Shown here: piece by piece, positions 1 to 9,070 of the stretch | Numbering within the stretch: position 1 is the first letter of the stretch | How the letters are laid out: each line of letters opens with the position of its first letter | Notes under the pieces: generated by a model | Told to the model about the DNA's origin: nothing | What the model saw: only the letters and a program-made list of their open reading frames with translations | Databases searched by the model: none | Assembly: GCA_001298575.1 (NCBI GenBank) | Contig: LJCV01000231.1 | Coordinates: 23,880-87,879 of the forward strand | Direction: 5' to 3' | Source: Actinobacteria bacterium OK074 | Lineage (GTDB): Bacteria > Actinomycetota > Actinomycetes > Streptomycetales > Streptomycetaceae | Length of the DNA: 64,000 nt | Position numbers and translations under genes: made by a program

Positions 1-422
1 GCGCGGACGACTACCTGGTCAAGCCCTTCGAACTCGACGAACTCTTCGCCCGCATCCGGGCGTTGCTGCGCCGCAGCTCGTACGCGGCGCAGGAACTCGG
101 GGCGCAGGAGGACGAGGCGCTGACCTTCGGCGACCTGCGCATGGACCTCGCGACGCGCGAAGTCACGCGCGGCGGACGGCCGGTGGAGCTGACGCGGACG
201 GAGTTCACCCTCCTGGAGATGTTCATGGCGCACCCGCGCCAGGTCCTCACCCGCGAGCAGATCCTCAAGGCCGTGTGGGGCTTCGACTTCGAGCCCTCCT
301 CCAACTCCCTCGACGTGTACGTCATGTACCTGCGCCGCAAGACGGAGGCCGGCGGCGAGCCGCGCCTCGTGCACACGGTGCGGGGCGTGGGGTATGTGCT
401 GCGCTCGGGCGGCGCGGAGTGA
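1..422 (+). CDS. Response regulator, OmpR/PhoB type (3' part only)
   Basis: Only the last 139 codons are in the window; the frame is open from base 3 to the TGA at 420-422. The first residues (ADDYLVKPF) are the end of a receiver domain with its conserved Lys-Pro pair. A winged-helix OmpR effector follows (TRTEFTLLEMF, VWGFDF, HTVRGVGYVLR). The protein should bind DNA and accept phosphate from the kinase encoded next, whose GTG start overlaps this stop codon (GTGA), so the pair is translationally coupled. The phospho-acceptor Asp lies outside the window and the target genes cannot be read from the sequence. Confidence 0.93.
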   Translation, partial: ADDYLVKPFELDELFARIRALLRRSSYAAQELGAQEDEALTFGDLRMDLATREVTRGGRPVELTRTEFTLLEMFMAHPRQVLTREQILKAVWGFDFEPSSNSLDVYVMYLRRKTEAGGEPRLVHTVRGVGYVLRSGGAE

Positions 423-1957
423 CCAGACGGTACGGCTCCCTGCGCTACAGCGCCCTGCCGATCCGCTCGCGGCTCGCGCTGCTGGTGGCGGCGGCGGTGG
501 CTTTCGCGGTGGCGGCGGTGTCGGTGACGTGCTGGTTCATCGTCCAGGGCAAGCTCTACGACCAGGTCGACGCCGACCTGAAGAAGGTGGCGAGCGGCCC
601 GCAGCGCTACGACCAGATCGCCGCGGTCATCGCCAACTGCACCCAGAAGCCGTCCCAGACCGAGACCCGCGGCTTCGGCAGCCAGAACACCTACTACCTC
701 CAGGTCGTCCAGTCCGACGGCACGGCCTGCGTCTCCTCGAACTCCGCGGGCCTGGTCAAGGTGACCGGCTCCGACAAGGACGTCATCAAGGACGCGGCCC
801 TGGGCCGCCGCACCTACCGCAACGGCACCGACGGCGACGGCAACGCCGTCCGCGTCCTGACCGTGCCCCTGGTCGTCACCACACAGGGCGGCCTCACCTC
901 CCCGGCCCAGCAGACGCAGCAACTGGTCCCGGACACGGCCCTGTTGGTCGCCGCGCCGCTGAAGAGCACCCAGTCCACCCTCAGCGACCTCGCCCTGATC
1001 CTGCTGCTGGTCTCCGGCGTGGGCGTCATGGGCGCCGGAGCCGCCGGCCTCGCCGTGGCCCGCGCGGGCCTGCGCCCCGTCGACAAGCTCACCGAGGCGG
1101 TCGAACACGTCGCCCGCACCGAGGACTTGAGCATCCGCATCCCCGTCGACGAGCGCAACGAGGACGAAATCGCCCGCCTGTCGCGGTCGTTCAACTCGAT
1201 GACCGGCTCCCTGGCCAACTCCCGTGAACTGCAACAGCAGTTGATCGCGGACGCGGGCCACGAGCTGCGGACCCCGCTCACCTCGCTGCGGACGAACATC
1301 GAGCTGCTCACCCGCAGCGAGGAGACCGGCCGCCCGATCCCCGCCGAGGACCGCAAGGCGCTGCTGGCCTCGGTGAAGGCCCAGATGACCGAACTGGCCG
1401 CGCTGATCGGCGACTTGCAGGAGCTGTCCCGCCCGGACACCGGCCACCACACGGGCAAGCTGCACGTGCTGGCGTGGGAGGACGTCGTCGAATCGGCCCT
1501 GCGCCGGGCGCGCCTGCGCGGCCCGGAGCTGACGATCACGGCGGACCTCCAGCCCTGGTACGTCCGCGCCGAACCGTCGGCGCTGGAGCGCGCGGTGGTC
1601 AACATCCTCGACAACGCGGTGAAGTTCAGCCCCGAGGGCGGCACCGTCGACGTCCAGCTGGCCGACGGCGTACTGACCGTCCGCGACCACGGCCCCGGCA
1701 TCGCCGAGGAAGAACTCCCGCACGTCTTCGACCGCTTCTGGCGCTCCCCGGACGCCCGCGCCCTCCCCGGCTCCGGCCTCGGCCTCTCCATCGTGGCCCG
1801 CACGGTCCAACAGGCGGGCGGCGAGGTCTCGTTGAAACCGGCCCGGGGCGGCGGCACGGTCGCGACGATCCGGCTGCCGGGCGCACCGACGGCCCCGCCG
1901 GAGCCGGAGAACGACGAGGCCGACGCCGACGAGGGCGCCGCTACGACCCGGAGCTGA
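419..1957 (+). CDS. Membrane sensor histidine kinase (MprB-like)
   Basis: 512 residues. A first membrane helix (about residues 15-38) and a second near 185-210 enclose an extracytoplasmic sensor region. HAMP linker, then the H-box GHELRTPLTSL with His281 as phosphorylation site, then an ATPase domain with N box (NILDNAVKFSPEG), G1 (DHGPGIAEEE), F box and G2 (GSGLGLSIV). The GTG start at 419 overlaps the regulator stop, which decides the start; an open frame upstream of it lies inside the regulator gene. It autophosphorylates and passes phosphate to the regulator encoded just before it. The signal is unknown. The C-terminal tail is acidic. It converges on the acyltransferase gene with a 17-base overlap. 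Confidence 0.93.
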   Translation: MTRRYGSLRYSALPIRSRLALLVAAAVAFAVAAVSVTCWFIVQGKLYDQVDADLKKVASGPQRYDQIAAVIANCTQKPSQTETRGFGSQNTYYLQVVQSDGTACVSSNSAGLVKVTGSDKDVIKDAALGRRTYRNGTDGDGNAVRVLTVPLVVTTQGGLTSPAQQTQQLVPDTALLVAAPLKSTQSTLSDLALILLLVSGVGVMGAGAAGLAVARAGLRPVDKLTEAVEHVARTEDLSIRIPVDERNEDEIARLSRSFNSMTGSLANSRELQQQLIADAGHELRTPLTSLRTNIELLTRSEETGRPIPAEDRKALLASVKAQMTELAALIGDLQELSRPDTGHHTGKLHVLAWEDVVESALRRARLRGPELTITADLQPWYVRAEPSALERAVVNILDNAVKFSPEGGTVDVQLADGVLTVRDHGPGIAEEELPHVFDRFWRSPDARALPGSGLGLSIVARTVQQAGGEVSLKPARGGGTVATIRLPGAPTAPPEPENDEADADEGAATTRS

Positions 1958-3080
1958 CCCGCTCCCGGTACCGCTGCGGCGCCGGAAGCGTCGGCGGCGC
2001 GGCCGGCTGCTCCGGCTTGCGGGAGTGCAGGAAGCGGCTCTCCAGGAAGTGCCAGGAGGCCGCCGCCAGGGCGAAGCTGAGGGCGAAGGTGGCCAGGACG
2101 TAGGCCGGGCGGGGCAGCCAGGGGAACAGCTGGCCGACCATGGTGGCCAGCGGCCAGTGGTACAGGTACAGGCCGTAGCTGATGCGGCCCGCGTAGCGCA
2201 GGGGGCGCAGCTTCAGCAGGCGGGTCAGGGTGCCGTGCTCCACCGCGAGTGTCGTCAGCAGGGCCAGGGCCGCCAGCGCCGCCGCCCACCGCACCGACTC
2301 GTCCTTGCGGAAGCCGTCGAAGTGCCATGCCAGGGTGAACGCGGCCAATAGGAGCGGGAGTTGGGCCGCGCCCGGGAGCGCGACCGGCCGCAGCCGCCAC
2401 AGCAACGCCGTCGCGCACCCCAGCAGCAGCTCCGTCGCGCGGTTGAACGGGTCGAAGTAGCCCTGCCGGTGGGAGTGCGCCCACGCGCCCGGCGGGGTGT
2501 GCGGCACCAGGAGCAGCAGGGCGGCGATCACCGTCAGCGTCACCGCGAGCAGTGCCAGTACCCGCAGGGGCAGACGGAGGCGCGGGCGGATCCTTGGGCG
2601 GCGCAGCCGCAGCAGCCCCCACACCACCACCGGCCACAGCACGTAGAACTGCTCCTCCTCCGCCAGCGACCACGTCGGTGACAGTGCCCCCAGGACCGAG
2701 TCCCGGCCCGCCGCCACCACCCAGTTGTTGGCGAACAGCAGGGTGGTGAGGAGCTGGTGGCGCAGCGACCAGTGGCCGCCGAGCAGGTCCGTGCCGAGGC
2801 GGACGGCCGCGTACGCCGTCAGCAGGACCGCCAGCGCGGGGAGCAGGCGGCGGGCCCGGCGGGCGTAGAAGCGGCGCAGGTCGATGCGGCCGGAGCGGGC
2901 CCCTTCCTCGTACAGGAGGGTCGTGATGAGGAAGCCGGAGAGGACGAAGAAGACGTCGAGGCCGACGTAGCCCCACGGCAGGACCTTGGTGTGGGTCAGC
3001 ATCACCAGGAGGACGGCCACGCCCCGCAGACCGTCCAGTTGGGGGCGGCGCCCGAGTGTGTACGAGGACATGCGGCCCAT
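1941..3080 (-). CDS. Acyltransferase 3 family membrane protein (OafA/YrhL-like)
   Basis: 379 residues, multi-pass membrane protein. The N terminus has the family signature: QLDGLRGVAVLLVMLTH with the family His, then GYVGLDVFFVLSGFLIT, followed by about ten hydrophobic segments ending near SRFLHSR. Members move acyl groups (often acetyl) onto surface sugars, lipids or antibiotics. The substrate cannot be told from the sequence. ATG at 3080 has GGGAG eight bases upstream; a second ATG at 3071 is possible. It appears monocistronic between the converging kinase gene and the LacI-type gene. Confidence 0.9.
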   Translation of the reverse strand: MGRMSSYTLGRRPQLDGLRGVAVLLVMLTHTKVLPWGYVGLDVFFVLSGFLITTLLYEEGARSGRIDLRRFYARRARRLLPALAVLLTAYAAVRLGTDLLGGHWSLRHQLLTTLLFANNWVVAAGRDSVLGALSPTWSLAEEEQFYVLWPVVVWGLLRLRRPRIRPRLRLPLRVLALLAVTLTVIAALLLLVPHTPPGAWAHSHRQGYFDPFNRATELLLGCATALLWRLRPVALPGAAQLPLLLAAFTLAWHFDGFRKDESVRWAAALAALALLTTLAVEHGTLTRLLKLRPLRYAGRISYGLYLYHWPLATMVGQLFPWLPRPAYVLATFALSFALAAASWHFLESRFLHSRKPEQPAAPPTLPAPQRYRERVSSGS

Positions 3081-3156
3081 CGTGGTGTGCTCCCGTCATC
3101 CGTTCGAGGAATGGACGGGGGCACGCCTACCCGGTCTCGGTGAAGCGGACCAAGGT

Positions 3157-4203
3157 TCACACGTTCGGGGGAGCGGACGTCTCCTCGCAGCCGCACGAGC
3201 GCCGCACCACCAGCCGCGACGGGAACAGCTTCAGGCGCTCGCGGCGGGAGCCGGTGACGCGCACGCTGTCGTCCAGCACCAGGTCCACCGCCGCGCGGGC
3301 CATGCCCTTGCGGTCGGAGGCGATCGTGGTCAGGGGCGGGTCGGTGAGGGCGGCTTCCTTGACGTCGTCGAAGCCGGCCACCGCGAGTTCGCCGGGGACG
3401 TCGATGCGCAGTTCGCGGGCCGCGCGCAGCACGCCGATCGCCTGGTCGTCCGTCGAGCAGAAGATCGCCGGCGGTCGGTCGGGGCCGCCGAGCAGCTCCA
3501 GGCCGACCAGATAGGCGTCGTAGCGGTTGTAGGGCGCCTCGAACAGGCGGCCCTCCGTGGAGATCCCCGCGTCCGCCATCGCGCGCCGCCAGCCCTCCAC
3601 GTGGTCCGACACGGGGTCGCCCACGGAGGGGGTGTCGGCGGTGCCGCCGAGGCAGGCCACGTACGGGTAGCCGTGCTCCAGGAGGTGCCGGACGATGAGC
3701 TGGGCGCCGCCGAGGTCGTCCGTGACGACCGCGACGTCGTCGATCGCCTCGGGGCGCTCGTGCAGCAGCACCACGCGTGCGTCCCACGCCTCGATCTCGG
3801 CCGCCGCGTTGTCGTTCAGCGCGTGCGAGACGAGGATCAGGCCCGAGACCCGCATGCCGAGGAACGCGCGCAGGTAGTGCACCTCGCGCTCGGCGACGTA
3901 GTCGGAGTTGCCGACCAGCACCATTTTTCCGCGCTCGGCCGCCGCCTGTTCCACCGCGTGCGCCATCTCGCCGAAGAACGGCTGGCGCGCGTCGGGCACG
4001 ATCATGCCTATGAGGTCGGTCCGCCGCGAGGCCATCGCCTGGGCCACCCGGTCGGGCCGGTACCCCAGTTCCTTGATCGCCGCGAGGACACGCTCGCGCG
4101 TGGCCGGGGCAACCGGCCGGGGTCCGTTGTTGATGACATAGCTGACGACGGCGGTGGAGGTACCCGCCAGTCGTGCCACGTCATCCCGAGTCACCTTGGC
4201 CAC
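3157..4203 (-). CDS. LacI-family transcriptional regulator
   Basis: 348 residues. The N-terminal helix-turn-helix (residues 1-50: TRDDVARLAGTSTAVVSYVIN, continuing to the hinge at ELGYRPDRVAQAM) is followed by a periplasmic-binding-protein-like ligand domain (TDLIGMIVPDARQPFFGEM; SGLILVSH; FCSTDDQAIGVL; VAGFDD). GTG start at 4203. LacI regulators bind palindromic operators and usually respond to a sugar, but no adjacent sugar transport or catabolic gene gives away its ligand. It is transcribed in the same direction as glnR with a 169-base gap that holds a hairpin, so it is probably a separate unit. Confidence 0.92.
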   Translation of the reverse strand: MAKVTRDDVARLAGTSTAVVSYVINNGPRPVAPATRERVLAAIKELGYRPDRVAQAMASRRTDLIGMIVPDARQPFFGEMAHAVEQAAAERGKMVLVGNSDYVAEREVHYLRAFLGMRVSGLILVSHALNDNAAAEIEAWDARVVLLHERPEAIDDVAVVTDDLGGAQLIVRHLLEHGYPYVACLGGTADTPSVGDPVSDHVEGWRRAMADAGISTEGRLFEAPYNRYDAYLVGLELLGGPDRPPAIFCSTDDQAIGVLRAARELRIDVPGELAVAGFDDVKEAALTDPPLTTIASDRKGMARAAVDLVLDDSVRVTGSRRERLKLFPSRLVVRRSCGCEETSAPPNV

Positions 4204-4233
4204 GCGCGGAGTCTACGCGGATGGAAAGCCGCT

Positions 4234-4256
4234 GGGCAGGGGCTTCGCCCCTGCCC
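4234..4256 (-). terminator. Hairpin downstream of glnR
   Basis: Perfect 10-bp stem GGGCAGGGGC / GCCCCTGCCC with loop TTC, in the glnR-lacI gap, about 120 bases past the glnR stop. Likely ends the glnR transcript. No clear T-run, as is common in Streptomyces. Confidence 0.6.
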
Positions 4257-4372
4257 TTGCCGGATTCCCCGCACCCGCCTGTGGTTCTTCTGTGTGATTC
4301 GGGTGCGCCAAACGGGTGTACTCGGCGGTAACGCGCGTGTCGGCCGCGCGAAAGGCGCGGCCCACTCCGCGT

Positions 4373-5152
4373 TTACGCCTCCGCGGCGACCTCGGTGACG
4401 GCCGGGGCGGACGTTTCGTCCGGCTCCTCCACCTTTGCGGCGGCGGCCTTCGCCTTCGCCTCGTCCGAGCCCCGCTCGCCCTTCTCCGGCGTAACGAATC
4501 GATAACCGACGTTCCGTACGGTGCCGATCAGCGACTCGTGCTCGGGGCCGAGCTTGGCGCGCAGCCGCCGTACGTGGACGTCGACCGTGCGGGTGCCGCC
4601 GAAGTAGTCGTAGCCCCAGACCTCCTGGAGCAGCTGCGCGCGCGTGAAGACGCGGCCGGGGTGCTGGGCCAGGTACTTCAGGAGCTCGAACTCCTTGAAG
4701 GTGAGGTCCAGGACGCGGCCCTTGAGCTTCGCGGAGTACGTCGCCTCGTCGACCGAGAGGTCGCCGTTGCGGATCTCCATCGGGGAGTCGTCGTTGACGA
4801 TCTGCTGCCGGCCCATGGCCAGCCGCAGCCGTGCCTCGACCTCGGCGGGGCCCGCCGTGTCGAGCAGGACGTCGTCGATGCCCCAGTCGGCGGTGACGGC
4901 CGCGAGACCGCCCTCCGTGACGACGAGGATCAGGGGGCAGCCGGGGCCGGTGGACCGCAGCAGCTGACAGAGGCTGCGCACCTGCGGGAGGTCGCGGCGG
5001 CCGTCGATCAGGATGACGTCGGCACCGGGGGTGTCGACGAGGGCGGGCCCCTCCGCCGGGGCCACCCGCACGTTGTGCAGGAGCAGCCCGAGAGCGGGCA
5101 GCACCTCGGTCGAGGGCTGGAGGGCATTGGTCAGGAGCAGCAGAGAACTCAT
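4373..5152 (-). CDS. glnR: GlnR, global nitrogen response regulator
   Basis: 259 residues from the ATG at 5152. The N-terminal receiver-like domain begins MSSLLLLTNALQPSTEV and keeps Asp50; in GlnR this acidic pocket is atypical and holds the dimer rather than acting as a classic phospho-switch. The C-terminal OmpR-type winged helix (about 140-235) has LDLTFKEFELLKYLAQH, QEVWGYDYFGGTRTVDVH and GTVRNVGYRF. As known for S. coelicolor GlnR, it controls glutamine synthetase, ammonium transport, nitrate/nitrite and urease genes. I recognise the protein by near identity to the remembered SCO4159 sequence. The downstream tail is acidic and Ala/Lys-rich. It is divergent from the hydrolase gene across a 309-base promoter region. 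Confidence 0.96.
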   Translation of the reverse strand: MSSLLLLTNALQPSTEVLPALGLLLHNVRVAPAEGPALVDTPGADVILIDGRRDLPQVRSLCQLLRSTGPGCPLILVVTEGGLAAVTADWGIDDVLLDTAGPAEVEARLRLAMGRQQIVNDDSPMEIRNGDLSVDEATYSAKLKGRVLDLTFKEFELLKYLAQHPGRVFTRAQLLQEVWGYDYFGGTRTVDVHVRRLRAKLGPEHESLIGTVRNVGYRFVTPEKGERGSDEAKAKAAAAKVEEPDETSAPAVTEVAAEA

Positions 5153-5461
5153 CGCACCCCACCTGCCCGGGTCGTCACTTTGCCGTGCGCGGTTGGCTTG
5201 CCCATAACGTCGGTTCCTCCTCGGTCCCTGCGAGGACGTTTGCGGCACTGCTTGGTACTTCGTTCCGTACGCGCGCGTGATGTCCGTCGTGTGTGATGTC
5301 CATCGCGTCCGTACGGTGCGAATCCCTCGCCCTGGGACCCGCTGTGCTTCTGTCGTGCCCCGTACACCTGCGGTTTCCCGTTTCGTATACAACGCCTTCG
5401 AAAGCACAAAAGGACCCGGGGGCTACGCTGCCCGAGTCCTCTACGCACGAGAATAGCCCAC
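5153..5461. promoter_or_regulatory. Divergent promoter region glnR / hydrolase
   Basis: 309 bases with no convincing gene. It must hold the glnR promoter and leader (minus strand) and the hydrolase promoter (plus strand). It is less GC-rich than the coding flanks between 5340 and 5410, where TATACG (5384-5389) is a possible -10-like element. A hairpin with a T-run on the minus strand lies at 5412-5439 (listed separately). Confidence 0.5.
5412..5439 (-). terminator. Hairpin with U-tract upstream of glnR
   Basis: GGACCCGGG (5412-5420) pairs with CCCGAGTCC (5431-5439), 9 bp with one G-T pair and a 10-base loop. Read on the minus strand it is followed directly by TCCTTTTG, giving a rho-independent terminator shape pointing towards glnR. 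It sits just inside the promoter-proximal side of the divergent region. Confidence 0.45.
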
Positions 5462-6388
5462 ATGAGTACTGGAGCGGCAGGTCATGTGGCACGTTCATCT
5501 CTCGTCCCGCACTCTGAGACGGCGTGCCGCACCCCTTTGCGCAGGTTTCTGACCACGGTCGATGGCGTGACGATCGATGCTGCATACGATCCGGGTGGCG
5601 TCGTATACGACGTCCACGAGGGTCGCACGGGGTCCGGACCTGCACCTTCCGGTCACCTTTCCGACCGCTCCGCTTTCCCCGTCGGCCACCTCGAACATCC
5701 CGTGTCCGCCCCGGTGTTCGTCGTCGCGCACGGCTTCACGGGGGCCCTGGAGCGACCGCATGTGCGACGGGTGGTGGAGCGGCTCGCGGGTTACGGGGCG
5801 GTCGTCACGTTCTCCTTCCGCGGGCACGGCGGCTCCGGCGGGCGCTCCACCGTCGGCGACCGCGAGGTGCACGACCTGGCCGCGGCCGTGCGCTGGGCAC
5901 GTGAACTCGGGCACACGCGCGTGGCCACCGTCGGGTTCTCGATGGGCGGCTCGGTCGTCCTGCGGCACGCGGTCACCCACAAGGACAGCGCCGAGGAGCG
6001 CACGGACGCCGTCGTCTCCGTCAGCGCGCCCGCCCGCTGGTACTACCGCGGCACGGCGCCCATGCGGCGCGTGCACTGGCTGGTGACCCGCCCCGAGGGC
6101 CGCCTGGTCGGCCGCTACGGCCTGCGCACCCGCATCCACGACCGCGACTGGGACCCGGTGCCGGTCTCCCCGGTCGAGTCCGTCCCCCACATCGCGCCCA
6201 CCCCCCTCCTGATCGTCCACGGCGACCAGGACGGCTACTTCCCCCTCGACCACCCCCGGATGCTGGCCGCCGCGGCCCCCGGCCACGCCGAACTCTGGCT
6301 GGAAGGCGGCATGGGACACGCGGAGCACGCGGCCTCCGACGAACTCCTCGGCCGCCTGGGGGCGTGGGTGGCCGCGCGGGCGGGCTAG
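5462..6388 (+). CDS. Alpha/beta hydrolase
   Basis: 308 residues. Alpha/beta hydrolase fold: oxyanion-hole region VVAHGFTG, strand ATVGFSMGGSVVLRHA with nucleophile Ser in GFSMGG (GxSxG), late Asp in VHGDQDGYFP, and catalytic His in GGMGHAEHA. The catalytic triad is therefore complete. It hydrolyses an ester or related bond; the substrate is unknown. The start at 5462 is the first ATG; the first 25 or so residues look unstructured, so a later start is possible. Only 103 bases separate it from the MoaD-like gene, so the two may be cotranscribed. Confidence 0.88.
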   Translation: MSTGAAGHVARSSLVPHSETACRTPLRRFLTTVDGVTIDAAYDPGGVVYDVHEGRTGSGPAPSGHLSDRSAFPVGHLEHPVSAPVFVVAHGFTGALERPHVRRVVERLAGYGAVVTFSFRGHGGSGGRSTVGDREVHDLAAAVRWARELGHTRVATVGFSMGGSVVLRHAVTHKDSAEERTDAVVSVSAPARWYYRGTAPMRRVHWLVTRPEGRLVGRYGLRTRIHDRDWDPVPVSPVESVPHIAPTPLLIVHGDQDGYFPLDHPRMLAAAAPGHAELWLEGGMGHAEHAASDELLGRLGAWVAARAG

Positions 6389-6491
6389 CCTTTCTATCCG
6401 TATTCACAGCCAGTACTTCATGACAGCGTTTTGACGGACTTCACGGCCTTCACGGTTTTCACGGCCTTGTCGGTCAGGCAGGAGGGGCGCG

Positions 6492-6746
6492 ATGGCACAC
6501 GGCACGGTGCGTTACTGGGCCGCCGCCAAGGCCGCGGCCGGCGTCGCGGAGGAGCCGTACGACGCGGCCACCCTCGCCGACGCGCTCACCGCGGCCCGCG
6601 ACCGGCACCCCGGGGAACTCCCCCGGGTCCTGCTGCGGTGCTCCTTCCTCGTGGACGGCGACCCGGTGGGCAAGCGCGAGCATGAGACGGTACGGCTGGC
6701 CGAGGGCGGCACGGTCGAGGTGCTCCCGCCGTTCGCAGGAGGGTGA
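6492..6746 (+). CDS. MoaD/ThiS-family sulfur carrier protein
   Basis: 84 residues, ubiquitin-like beta-grasp fold, ending in the Gly-Gly pair (VEVLPPFAGG) that is adenylated and thiocarboxylated in MoaD, ThiS and related carriers. GGAGG stands seven bases before ATG 6492. It would carry sulfur for molybdopterin or another sulfur-containing product. No moaE or thi genes lie nearby, so the acceptor pathway is not given by context. It is followed after 7 bases by the membrane-protein gene, suggesting one operon. Confidence 0.88.
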   Translation: MAHGTVRYWAAAKAAAGVAEEPYDAATLADALTAARDRHPGELPRVLLRCSFLVDGDPVGKREHETVRLAEGGTVEVLPPFAGG

Positions 6747-6753
6747 CGGGAAC

Positions 6754-7917
6754 ATGAGCAACCAGCCGTACGAGCCTTACGGCAGCCAGGGCGCGCCCGC
6801 GCAGGGGTACGAGCCCTACGGCGCCGAACCCCAGGCCCCGGTCTGGCCCGGACAGCAGCAGCCGTACGAGGATCCGGACCCGCAGCAGCACACGCAGCAG
6901 TGGCAGGGGCAGACGTGGGACACGGCGCTGCACACGCCGGTCGTCGCGCCCGCGCACTCCGCGCACGAGGAGACGGCGTACATGCCGTCGCAGGGGCAGG
7001 GGGGTGTGTTCGGTGCGCCGGTGCCTCCGCCGGCCGCGTTCGGTCCGATCGGGGCCGGTCCGATCGCGTCCGATTATCAGACCGTCGGGCCCCAGGCCCC
7101 CGAGCCGCAGAACGGCGGTGGCCAGACCTACGGCCCCGCCACCGTCGCCGGCAACGCCCGCATCACCGACGCCCAGCGGGCCCGTCTGGAGGGCCGCTCC
7201 CCGATCATCGAGCCGGGCATGCAGCCCGCGCTGCTCACCGCCCTCCTCGGCGCACTGCTGTCGCTGACCGGTGTGGTCGGCTCGTACGCCCTCGTCGTGC
7301 CGCTCGTGCTGTTGCAGGCCGTGACCGCCGCCGGGTGGTTCCGGCTGAACGGGATGTGGCCCGCCCGGCAGGGCATCGCGCTGGCCTTCCTGGGCGCCGT
7401 CGTCGCGGACGTCGCCGTGCTGGCCGCCGGGCGGGAGAACGCGCCCGCGGCGATCCTCGGCACGCTGGGCGTGTGGGTGCTGCTCACCCTCGTGCTGCAA
7501 CTGCGTTCGCACGCCGACCCGGACACGCGGATGTCGGGCCTGATGGCGACGGTGGCGTCGGCCGCGCTGGCGATCATCGCGGCCGGGTACCTGGCCGCCG
7601 AGCCGGACGCGGTCACCGTCGGCGCGGCGGCGGTCGCCGTGGCGGTGCTCGCGCGGGCGCTGCCGCTGCCGACGGCGGCCTCGGTGGTCGTGTCGCTGCT
7701 CGCGGCGGCCGGTGCGGGCATCGCGGTCGGCGGCCTGACCGACCTCGGCACCGCGGGCGCGCTGCTCGGCCTCGGCACCGGCGTCTGCGCCCTGGTGGGC
7801 CACCGGGCCGCCAGTTACGACTACCCGTCCCGCTTCGTCCACTTCACGGCGGGCGTCGCGCTGCCGCTGGCCGCGGCGGCCCCGGCGGTGTACCTGCTGG
7901 GCCGCGCGCTGGGCTGA
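6754..7917 (+). CDS. Integral membrane protein with Pro/Gln/Tyr-rich N terminus
   Basis: 387 residues from ATG 6754, right after the MoaD-like gene. Residues 1-145 are a low-complexity cytoplasmic-looking region rich in Pro, Gln, Tyr and Gly with YEPYG repeats. The rest is hydrophobic with about eight to ten membrane segments (ALLTALLGALLSLTGVVGS ... LPLAAAAPAVYLLGRALG). I do not recognise a catalytic motif or transporter signature. It is conserved-looking and codon use is normal for the genome. Function unknown. Confidence 0.85.
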   Translation: MSNQPYEPYGSQGAPAQGYEPYGAEPQAPVWPGQQQPYEDPDPQQHTQQWQGQTWDTALHTPVVAPAHSAHEETAYMPSQGQGGVFGAPVPPPAAFGPIGAGPIASDYQTVGPQAPEPQNGGGQTYGPATVAGNARITDAQRARLEGRSPIIEPGMQPALLTALLGALLSLTGVVGSYALVVPLVLLQAVTAAGWFRLNGMWPARQGIALAFLGAVVADVAVLAAGRENAPAAILGTLGVWVLLTLVLQLRSHADPDTRMSGLMATVASAALAIIAAGYLAAEPDAVTVGAAAVAVAVLARALPLPTAASVVVSLLAAAGAGIAVGGLTDLGTAGALLGLGTGVCALVGHRAASYDYPSRFVHFTAGVALPLAAAAPAVYLLGRALG

Positions 7918-8066
7918 GGCTGGGCTCAGGCCGGGCCGGGAACACCGCCCTGTCACAAGCGCTCCACAACTTCCTGTGAGCGCCCGGCCGCCGTACTACC
8001 CCGAGTTACTCTCGCGTACGGCGGCCAGGGCGGCCGTGGGCAGCAGGAACGGGTGGAACTGCGAAC

Positions 8067-8819
8067 ATGCGAGCACTGCGCATCATCCTGATAACCGTGG
8101 TGGTCCTCGGCGGGCTCTTCGTCGCCGCGGACCGGATCGCGGTCAACATCGCCGAGAGCAAGGCGGCGGACCGCATCAAGGCCACCGAGGGTCTCACCAA
8201 CGACCCCAGTGTCTCCATCGAGGGCTTCCCGTTCCTCACCCAGGTCGCGAGCGGCTCCCTCGACGACGTGAAGATCGGCATCAAGGACTACGAGGCGTCC
8301 TCGACCGGCACCACCACCGCGTCCGGCACCGACAGCATCCTCATCGACGACCTCACCGCCGACATGAAGGGCGTCTCCTTCAACGGCGACTACAGCTCGG
8401 CCACCGCCGCGTCCGCCTCCGGTACGGCGACGGTCTCGTACGCCCAGCTGCTGAAGGCCGCGAAGTCCGAGCCGACGGAGGTCGCCTCCGGGGTCACCGC
8501 GCAGGTCGTGAGCCTGTCCGACGGCGGTGACGGCAAGATCAAGGTCGGCGTGAAGGCCACGCTGTTCGGCAAGACGCTGGCCCAGCCGGTGTACGTGCTC
8601 GCCACCACGACCGTGGTCGACGGCAACACCGTACGGGTCAAGGCGGACACCGCGCCCAACCTCGGCGTCGAGCTGGCCTCCTCCACGCTGCGCCAGGTCA
8701 CCGACTTCCAGCAGAAGATCGACGACCTGCCGGGCGGGGTCAGCCTCGACACGGTCCAGGCGGCGAAGGACGGCGTGGAGATCTCGGTGAAGGGTTCGGA
8801 CGTCAAGCTCGTCGGGTAA
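8067..8819 (+). CDS. DUF2993 (LmeA-like) exported protein
   Basis: 250 residues. Short N terminus, then a hydrophobic helix (RIILITVVVLGGLFVAADRI) that acts as signal or anchor. The rest is a DUF2993 domain: IEGFPFLTQVASGSLDDVKIGI and a set of alternating beta strands. The mycobacterial family member LmeA works in the cell envelope on lipid-linked mannan; the fold suggests lipid binding. In Streptomyces the role is unknown. ATG 8067 follows GGTGGAACTGCGAAC. Confidence 0.85.
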   Translation: MRALRIILITVVVLGGLFVAADRIAVNIAESKAADRIKATEGLTNDPSVSIEGFPFLTQVASGSLDDVKIGIKDYEASSTGTTTASGTDSILIDDLTADMKGVSFNGDYSSATAASASGTATVSYAQLLKAAKSEPTEVASGVTAQVVSLSDGGDGKIKVGVKATLFGKTLAQPVYVLATTTVVDGNTVRVKADTAPNLGVELASSTLRQVTDFQQKIDDLPGGVSLDTVQAAKDGVEISVKGSDVKLVG

Positions 8820-8842
8820 TCGCCTTTCCGGCAACTCGCGGA

Positions 8843-8880
8843 GCAACTCACGGGATAAGCGGCGCAACTCACGGGATAAG
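8843..8880. repeat. 17-bp direct repeat, two copies
   Basis: GCAACTCACGGGATAAG at 8843-8859 and again at 8864-8880 (period 21 bases), with a third partial start (GCAACTCGCGG) at 8831. It lies just after the DUF2993 gene. The period of two helical turns would suit a protein-binding site, but nothing else supports this. Confidence 0.7.
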
Positions 8881-9070
8881 ACGGGCAGTTGGTGGGTAGG
8901 ACGGCATACGGGTGCGGGGGCGTCCGAAGGGTGAGACGTTCCCGTCCGCCCCTCGGGTGTCGTCCGTCCGGCGCTTCACGGAACCTTCGCCGAAAGGGCG
9001 CGAGCGGTCTACGAGGTGGGCGGCCGATCCCACATCATGGACGATCGTGTCTCACCATCCGACATGGCGG

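Noticed and set aside
11..1810. Long minus-strand open frame opposite the histidine kinase
   Set aside because: Antisense frames stay open by the strong GC bias of the kinase gene; the translation is Arg/Gly/Asp-rich without any domain, and the plus-strand gene has clear motifs.
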